Source: Leucothrix mucor
GTDB taxonomy: Bacteria; Pseudomonadota; Gammaproteobacteria; Thiotrichales; Thiotrichaceae
NCBI GenBank assembly: GCA_015662325.1
Contig: DQUJ01000148.1
Span: 1-5,560, forward strand
Length of the DNA stretch: 5,560 nt
Reading direction: 5' to 3'
In this document: positions 1 to 5,560 of the stretch, one piece after another
How positions within the stretch are numbered: position 1 is the stretch's first letter
Layout of the letters: each line of letters starts with the position of its first letter
Notes under the pieces: model-generated
Databases searched by the model: none
The model's input: the letters and a program-made list of their open reading frames with translations, nothing else
Told to the model about the DNA's origin: nothing
Position numbers and translations under genes: made by a program

Positions 1-2838
1 AATACTGGGGGATAATCACGGCAACTTAGTACATTTGTATAACGTGATTGCTCGGTGCAACGTCGTTTCCAGAAGGTCATTGAAATTGCACCCAGCCCCA
101 CCTTAAGCGAATCAACCCGAAATAAACTGTATCAATATGCGCTTAAAATAACGTGCCATGTTAATTATAGTAACGCAGGAACGGTTGAGTTTTTAGTGGT
201 TGAAGCGGATGAAACGAACAAGCTAAAAGAAGATGAAATATATTTCATAGAAGTAAACCCACGCGTTCAAGTGGAACATACCATTACCGAAGAAGTCACG
301 GGTATCGACATTGTACGTAGCCAAATTCATATTGCTAACGGCTGTAAATTATCTGATCCCGAAATTGATATTCCATCACAAGATGCTATTTCAACCCGTG
401 GTTTTGCGGTGCAATGTCGGATTACGACCGAAGATCCTACGAAAGATTTTCAGCCTGATTTTGGTAAAATAATTGCTTATCGAAGCGCCGCTGGTTTTGG
501 TATTCGCCTTGATGTAGGCGGGGCGTATGTGGGTGCAAAAGTATCGCCTTTTTATGATTCGATGCTGGTAAAAATCAGCGCATCTGGGCGTGATCTTAAA
601 GATGCTATCACCCGCGCACATCGTGCTTTACGCGAATTTCGGATTCGTGGCGTAAAAACGAATATTGGCTTTTTATTAAATGTGCTTGATCATCCCGAAT
701 TTAAAGCGGGCAAAGTGAAGGTTACCTTTTTAGAAAATAACCCCGAATTATTTGATGTGCCAATGGGGTTTGATCGTGGTACTAAAACATTAAGTTATTT
801 AGCCAATATTATTGTTAACGGTCATGCAGATATTAAGGAAACCAACACGCGCCATCTTGATCCGAAACATCATTTTAGAACGCCAATTATTCCAGCCTAC
901 GACAAGCTGGGTGATTACCCAGCAGGCACGAAAAACAAGTTAGATGAATTAGGCGCAGATGGCTTTGTGGATTGGATAAAACAGCAAAACCACGTGCTTT
1001 ACACCGATACTACTTTGCGTGATGCGCACCAATCATTATTGGCAACGCGGGTGCGAACGGCCGATATGTTGCAAATCGCAGAGGGCTTGGCAAAGAACCA
1101 TTCGCAGTTGTTTTCATTGGAAATGTGGGGCGGTGCAACCTTCGATGTGGCGATGCGCTTTTTGCACGAATGTCCTTGGGAACGCTTGCGATTATTGCGT
1201 AAAGCGATTCCTAATATATTGTTTCAAATGCTGTTTCGTGGCTCGAACGCGGTGGGTTACAAAGCGTATCCTGATAATGTCATCGAAAAATTTATTATAG
1301 AATCATCGGAGCAAGGCATAGATGTTTTCCGTATTTTTGATTCGCTTAACTGGGTGGAAGGGATGCGTAAATCCATTCAAGTGGTGCGCGAACAAACAGG
1401 CGGAATTGCCGAAGCGACAATTTGTTACACAGGCGACGTACTCAACACCGACAACAGCAATAAATACAACCTTCAATATTATTTAGATTTAGCACGCGAG
1501 CTAGAAGATGCTGGCGCGCATACATTAGCACTTAAAGATATGGCAGGTTTGCTAAAACCCTATGCCGCAGAAATGCTGATTCCCGCGTTAAAAGAAGCGG
1601 TTGATTTACCGATTCATTTACACACGCATGATACATCGTCAATGCAAGCAGCCACGTTAGTGAAAGCAGTCGAAGCCGATGTTGATATTATCGACGCGTG
1701 TTTAAGCTCCATGTCGGGGCTTACATCTCAGCCTAATTTAAATTCTATGATTGCCATTATGCAGGGTCAACCGCGCGAACAGCCGTTTGATCTGGACTCT
1801 TTAAATCAATACGCCAATTATTGGGAAGATGTGCGCGAGATTTATTACCCGTTTGAATCAGGCTTAAAAGCAGGCACTGCCGAAGTCTACGATCATGAAA
1901 TTCCCGGCGGGCAATATTCTAACTTGCGCCCACAATCTATCGCGCTGGGGCTTGAGCATAAATTCGAAGAAGTAAAAAATAATTACGCCATCGTTAATAA
2001 AATGTTTGGCGATATTGTTAAAGTCACGCCATCTTCTAAAGTCGTTGGCGACATGGCAATTTTTATGACATCTAACGGCTTAACAGAAGCGGATATTATG
2101 GAACAAGGCGCAACGCTTGCCTTCCCCGATTCGGTGCATGATTTGTTTGTGGGTAATTTAGGGCAAACCGATGGCGGCTTTCCTAAAAAGCTTAGTCAGT
2201 TAATTCTTAAAAATGAAAAGCCGTACACGACTCGCCCCAATGATCATTTAGAGCCGATTGATTTCGATAAAGAATTTAAAGCTTTTCAAGATGAGTTTGA
2301 TGATTCTCGCAGCATGGCAGATTTCCTTTCATACTTAATGTATCCCAAAGTGTATGCTGACTTTTATGCGCACAAGCAGAAATATGGCAATATCTCAGTA
2401 TTACCGACAACGGCTTTTTTCTATGGATTAAAACAAAAAGAAGAAATAAAAGTACAGTTGGGCAAGGGCAAAGTTATTATCATTAAGCTCATCTACAGCT
2501 CGGCCCCCGATGCCAGCGGAATGCGCACGGTAACGTTTGATCTGAATGGGCAAACACGTAGCATCAGCATTCGTGATAACGCGGCGGTTTCGACGGTTAA
2601 AGTGAATCGTAAAGCGGTTGAAGAAAATGAAATTGGTACGCCTATTTTAGGGCGTTTATCTGCCATTATGGTAGAACAAGGGCAACAGGTCGAAAAGGAT
2701 GATCCGCTGTTTGTAATCGAAGCAATGAAAATGGAATCGACCATTACAGCAACGAAGAGTGGCACAATTAAAAAGATTCACCTAGAAGAAGGTGAGATTT
2801 TGGAGCAGAGTGACTTGGTTATCGAACTTGATGTGTAG
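1..2838 (+). CDS. pyc: Pyruvate carboxylase, single-chain, biotin-dependent (5' end outside window; frame disrupted near position 41)
   Basis: Catalyses ATP- and bicarbonate-dependent carboxylation of pyruvate to oxaloacetate in the cytoplasm, the main anaplerotic feed of the TCA cycle. Residues are numbered from the GTG at 55. The biotin-carboxylase end carries GTVEFL (Glu45), FIEVNPRVQVEHT (64-76) and Arg151. The carboxyltransferase domain has TTLRDAHQS (Asp323), EMWGGATFD (356-364), the carboxylated Lys494 of LKDMAGL, metal-binding HTHD (523-526) and catalytic Thr557 in GLTSQP. The C-terminal biotin-carrier domain has EAMKME with biotinyl Lys892, 35 residues from the end. The order BC-CT-BCCP in one chain identifies pyruvate carboxylase rather than acetyl-CoA carboxylase or a split oxaloacetate decarboxylase. 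The GTG at 55 is not the true start: conserved sequence continues upstream as RDCS (43-54), and ILGDNHGNLVHLY lies one frame over (2-40). About 220 N-terminal residues should lie left of the window. Downstream of the frame break every key residue is intact. Product identity is very secure; whether the gene is functional is open. Confidence 0.95.
38..45 (+). other. Single-base frame disruption in the pyruvate carboxylase gene
   Basis: Frame 2 (from position 2) reads ILGDNHGNLVHLY up to 40. Frame 1 (from 43) reads RDCSVQRRFQKV. Family members read LHLYERDCSVQRR, so the two halves join perfectly if the Glu codon GAA between TAT (38-40) and CGT (43-45) has lost its G, leaving AA at 41-42. Left unrepaired, the upstream frame runs through NVIARCNVV and stops at TAA 104-106, and the downstream frame has TAA codons at 13-15 and 40-42. 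There is no homopolymer at the site. It is either a recent true mutation or a sequencing or assembly error; absence of any other lesion favours a recent event or an error. Confidence 0.85.
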
Positions 2839-2885
2839 TCGTATATATTTTCAGTGGAATACATTATCTAGTAATACTTTTATCT

Positions 2886-2889
2886 AGGA
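2886..2889 (+). promoter_or_regulatory. Ribosome binding site of citrate synthase
   Basis: AGGA lies six bases before the ATG at 2896, a normal Shine-Dalgarno spacing. It supports that ATG as the start, which also gives the N-terminal length expected for type II citrate synthases. Confidence 0.6.
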
Positions 2890-2895
2890 ATAAGA

Positions 2896-4203
2896 ATGAA
2901 AAAAGACAGCGTTACAATTACCGATAACCGCACGGGAAAGCAGATAGAACTAGATTTGCTCGCGCCGACCTGTGGCCCAATGACCATTGATATTCGCCCT
3001 TTATACAAAGAGCTAGGCTACCTTACTTACGACCCAGGTTTTATGGCAACCGCCAGTTGTTGGAGCGATATAACCTATCTCGATGGCGATAAAGGCGTGT
3101 TGGAATACCGTGGTTACCCGATTGAGCAGTTGGCGGAAAAAAGCAGTTTTTTAGAAACATCTTACCTTTTGTTAAACGGTGATTTACCTAACGAAGATCA
3201 GCTAGAAGATTTTATTCATAACATCAAACACCGCACCATGTTAAACGAACAACTCCTGCGCTTTTACAGTGGTTTCCGCCGCGATGCTCACCCGATGGCG
3301 ATTATGGTGGGTGTAGTGGGTGCGCTATCTGCTTTTTATCATGATGACGAAGATATTCACGACCCCCTGTTTAGGCTTGAATCGGCTTATCGTTTAATAG
3401 CAAAAATGCCCACCATTGCAGCTTGGAGTTATCGCTATGCAATGGGTTTACCATTCATTTATCCTGATAACTCTTTAGATTACAGTGCCAATTTTTTACA
3501 CATGATGTTTTCAATGCCGGGCGAAAAATACGAGGGCAATCCTCTATTAGCAAAAGCCTTAGATGTGATTTTGGTTTTGCACGCCGATCACGAACAAAAT
3601 GCATCCACATCCACCGTGCGTTTGGCAGGCAGCTCTCAAGCGAATCCTTTTGCGGTACTTGCCGCTGGCATCGCATCACTCTGGGGGCCAGCGCATGGTG
3701 GCGCTAATGAAGCCGTGATCCGTATGCTGACGGAGATTAACGAATCAGGCAAACCGTTATCGCACTTTATTGAACGCGCTAAAGATAAAAAAGACCGTTT
3801 TCGTTTGATGGGATTTGGTCACCGTGTTTATAAAAACTACGATCCACGGGCAACCATCATCCGAGAAATTTGCCACGATATGCTTGCAGCAGGCGAATGC
3901 ACAAACCCAACTCACCAAAAGCTATTAGATACGGCGATGGAACTCGAAAACGTCGCATTGAATGATGATTATTTCAAATCCCGCAATCTGTACCCCAACG
4001 TAGATTTTTACTCTGGCATCATCTTTTTAGGCATGGGCATCCCGCTTAATATGTTTACGGTGCTGTTTGCCGTCGGGCGTACCGTCGGTTGGGTTTCCCA
4101 ATGGAATGAGATGATGGGCGATCAACAATCTAAAATCGGGCGACCAAGACAGTTATATACAGGCTCACCGACGCGGGATTATGATTCGATAAAGAAACGT
4201 TGA
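2896..4203 (+). CDS. gltA: Citrate synthase, type II (hexameric, GltA-like)
   Basis: Condenses oxaloacetate with acetyl-CoA to citrate, the first TCA-cycle step, in the cytoplasm. The 435 residues match the usual length (about 427 in E. coli). A short N-terminal beta domain (about 1-60), typical of the NADH-regulated type II enzymes, precedes the alpha-helical core. Visible catalytic and substrate-binding residues are His229 and His232 in [10 protein letters not shown], His267 in [11 protein letters not shown], His309 and Arg318 in [14 protein letters not shown], Asp370 in YPNVDFYSG, Arg395 in VGRTVGW and Arg416 in RPRQLYTG. All are present, so the enzyme should be active. From recalled E. 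coli sequence, the allosteric NADH pocket is partly kept (Tyr, Arg and Lys in AFYHD and YRLIAKMP), but the regulatory Cys206 position is Gly (FSMPGEKYE) and the Arg109-His110 pair reads His-Arg. The ATG start is supported by the AGGA site upstream. It lies 57 bp after pyruvate carboxylase on the same strand, without an obvious terminator between them, so co-transcription is possible. A 2-methylcitrate synthase is less likely given the N-terminal domain and GltA-like sequence. Confidence 0.97.
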   Translation: MKKDSVTITDNRTGKQIELDLLAPTCGPMTIDIRPLYKELGYLTYDPGFMATASCWSDITYLDGDKGVLEYRGYPIEQLAEKSSFLETSYLLLNGDLPNEDQLEDFIHNIKHRTMLNEQLLRFYSGFRRDAHPMAIMVGVVGALSAFYHDDEDIHDPLFRLESAYRLIAKMPTIAAWSYRYAMGLPFIYPDNSLDYSANFLHMMFSMPGEKYEGNPLLAKALDVILVLHADHEQNASTSTVRLAGSSQANPFAVLAAGIASLWGPAHGGANEAVIRMLTEINESGKPLSHFIERAKDKKDRFRLMGFGHRVYKNYDPRATIIREICHDMLAAGECTNPTHQKLLDTAMELENVALNDDYFKSRNLYPNVDFYSGIIFLGMGIPLNMFTVLFAVGRTVGWVSQWNEMMGDQQSKIGRPRQLYTGSPTRDYDSIKKR

Positions 4204-4265
4204 TTGGCAAAGATCACTAACAGTAAAAATGCAGTCTGTAGCCAGCAGAGATTTATATGAATGCT

Positions 4266-5560
4266 CTACTTCATAGTTACTAGTTCTTCTGCGCTCACTG
4301 GATGTATCGCAATCGTATCATCAAAGTCGCTCTTAGTAGCCCCCATACGAATAGCCACCGCAAACCCCTGCAACATCTCATCTGCGCCTAGACCAAGTAT
4401 ATGGCAACCCACAATCTTCTCATCATCGCCCGTTACAATCAGTTTCATATGCGTTTTAACTTTATGACGCGTCATTTGATGATAAAGCGGTACAAAGTCC
4501 GTTTGATAGACTTTGACAGCATCGCCATGCTCTTCACGCGCTTTTTCTTCGCTCATGCCAATTGTACCAATCGGTGGATGGGTAAACATCACTGTCGCGA
4601 TATTGTCGTAAGACATTTTACGATCGGGCTTGCCACCGTATAAACGATCACCTAGACGACGACCTGCGGCAATGGCTACGGGTGTTAGTGGTGCTTTGCC
4701 GATAATATCGCCGATGGCGTAGATGTTTTCTACCGTGGTTTGTTCGAAGTCATCGACGATGATCATGCCACGTTGGTCGGTTCTTACGTCGGTATTTTCT
4801 AAGCCGATGGTGTCGGTGTTAGGTACGCGACCGATTGCCCAGATTAGGGCTTCTACATCCGTAATACTTGTGCCATCTTCAAAGTGGATGGTGAGTAATT
4901 TTTTATCTTCGGTGCTGTCTGCTTGCTCTTCTACTTTTGTGATGATTTCATCATCGTAAAGTGTAATATTGTCATCTTCCATCTGCTTTCTTAACGCTTT
5001 CTGGATGGTTGAATCAAAACCTTCTAACACAGGCCAACCTTGGTGCAGTACCGATACGTCTGAGCCTAAGCCGTCCATTAGCATGGCAAGTTCTAGGGCG
5101 ATATAGCCACCACCGACGACCACTACTTTTTGCGGTTGCACTTCATCTAAATCTTGGAAGAAACCATCTGATGTCATGCCAAGCCGTGAGCCTTCAATAT
5201 CATTTGGAATGATCGGGCGGCCGCCGGTGGCAATAACAAATTTGTCTGCGGTGTAGGCTACGCCATCCACGGTGAGGGTTTTATTGTTTAAAAATTTGGC
5301 ATAGCCGTTGATAACGTCAACACCAGCCTCACCCATGTAACCATCGTACCAATCGAGAATGCCACCGATGAAGTTCTCGCGCTTCATGACTAGCTTTTCC
5401 CAATTTAACTCGCCTGATTTTTTACCGTTAAAATCACCTTCTAAATCGATATTAAAACCATAATCCTGAGCATCTTTTAAGCCTTGTGCAACACCTGCGC
5501 CGTACCACATGACTTTTTTAGGTACACAACCCACGTTTACACAGGTGCCGCCTAATTCAG
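4266..5560 (-). CDS. gor: Glutathione-disulfide reductase family flavoprotein (N-terminus outside window)
   Basis: FAD-dependent pyridine nucleotide-disulfide oxidoreductase that reduces oxidised glutathione (or a close analogue) in the cytoplasm. The frame is open to the window edge: ELGGTCVNVGCVPKKVMW starts at 5558, so the GTG at 5534, inside the redox-active motif, is not a start. About 35-40 residues with the first FAD-binding GxGxxG lie beyond the edge. Numbering from Glu at 5558, 430 residues are visible: redox cysteines Cys6 and Cys11, the nucleotide-binding GGGYIALE (149-156), IGRVPNT, the FAD-contacting Asp284 in YAIGDIIG, and the dimer-interface catalytic pair His419 and Glu424 in HPVSAEELVTM. 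KKVMW after the second cysteine and TSDGFF point to glutathione or glutathione-amide reductase rather than dihydrolipoamide or mercuric reductase. Oddity: at the two positions that bind the NADPH 2'-phosphate (E. coli Arg198 and Arg204) this protein has Gln173 and Glu179, so NADH use is possible. It is convergent with gltA and not part of its operon. Family is certain; the exact thiol substrate and coenzyme are not. Confidence 0.93.
   Translation of the reverse strand, partial: ELGGTCVNVGCVPKKVMWYGAGVAQGLKDAQDYGFNIDLEGDFNGKKSGELNWEKLVMKRENFIGGILDWYDGYMGEAGVDVINGYAKFLNNKTLTVDGVAYTADKFVIATGGRPIIPNDIEGSRLGMTSDGFFQDLDEVQPQKVVVVGGGYIALELAMLMDGLGSDVSVLHQGWPVLEGFDSTIQKALRKQMEDDNITLYDDEIITKVEEQADSTEDKKLLTIHFEDGTSITDVEALIWAIGRVPNTDTIGLENTDVRTDQRGMIIVDDFEQTTVENIYAIGDIIGKAPLTPVAIAAGRRLGDRLYGGKPDRKMSYDNIATVMFTHPPIGTIGMSEEKAREEHGDAVKVYQTDFVPLYHQMTRHKVKTHMKLIVTGDDEKIVGCHILGLGADEMLQGFAVAIRMGATKSDFDDTIAIHPVSAEELVTMK

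Noticed and set aside
38..45. Programmed ribosomal frameshift at the pyruvate carboxylase frame break
   Set aside because: No slippery heptamer, homopolymer or downstream structure is present, and the family is not known to use frameshifting; loss of one base is simpler.
55..57. GTG as a genuine pyruvate carboxylase start
   Set aside because: It is the Val of the conserved CSVQRR motif, and homologous sequence continues upstream on both sides of the frame break.
391..1300. Short open frames at 391-621 (-) and 1019-1300 (+)
   Set aside because: Both lie wholly within the strongly conserved pyruvate carboxylase reading frame and show no protein-like conservation.
2839..2895. Promoter for citrate synthase in the 57-bp gap
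   Set aside because: The gap is AT-rich and has loose matches (TTTTCA at 2848, TAATAC at 2872, TACATT at 2860), but none pairs a good -35 with a good -10 at proper spacing.
2493..3679. Minus-strand open frames at 2493-2765 and 3455-3679
   Set aside because: They are antisense to the biotin-carrier domain and to the citrate synthase core, and are explained by codon bias of the real genes.
4204..4265. Possible shared terminator between the convergent citrate synthase and reductase genes
   Set aside because: Only a 4-bp stem was found (TCTG 4235-4238 with CAGA 4246-4249, 7-base loop), four bases short of a T run on the minus strand. This is too weak to call an intrinsic terminator.
4261..4467. 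Small plus-strand open frame beginning at the ATG at 4261
   Set aside because: It runs antisense to the conserved 3' end of the reductase, with no ribosome site and no recognisable protein.
5532..5534. GTG as a genuine reductase start
   Set aside because: It encodes the second Val of CVNVGC in the redox centre; the frame is open to the window edge and GGTC lies upstream.

Overview
The window carries three central-metabolism and redox genes packed tightly on about 5.5 kb. The GC content is moderate to low, judged by eye at a little over 40 %. The type II (hexameric) citrate synthase closely resembles gammaproteobacterial GltA. The flavoprotein resembles glutathione reductases of Gammaproteobacteria. 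A gammaproteobacterium is therefore the best guess, possibly a sulfur-oxidising or environmental lineage, but genus-level placement is not possible from this sequence. The single-chain pyruvate carboxylase is less usual for enteric-type Gammaproteobacteria, and from memory it looks closest to Bacteroidetes-type proteins.

Layout. Positions 1-2838 (+) hold the 3' four-fifths of a pyruvate carboxylase gene, cut by the left window edge. Its reading frame changes at about position 41, where one base appears to be missing. A 57-bp gap with no clear terminator follows, then 2896-4203 (+) encodes a complete citrate synthase of 435 residues. After a 62-bp convergent gap, 4266-5560 (-) encodes a glutathione-disulfide-reductase-like flavoprotein whose first 35-40 residues lie beyond the right edge. 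No RNA genes, mobile elements, CRISPR arrays or long repeats were seen, and no gap exceeds 62 bp.

How the genes work together. Pyruvate carboxylase makes oxaloacetate from pyruvate and bicarbonate. Citrate synthase condenses that oxaloacetate with acetyl-CoA, so the two same-strand neighbours form an entry point to the TCA cycle. The reductase is convergent and functionally separate; it regenerates reduced glutathione or a glutathione-like thiol.

This is mostly ordinary housekeeping sequence, and I see no undescribed system. Two points deserve checking. One is the single-base frame disruption inside the biotin-carboxylase domain. The other is the replacement, in the reductase, of both arginines that normally grip the 2'-phosphate of NADPH, which suggests altered coenzyme preference.
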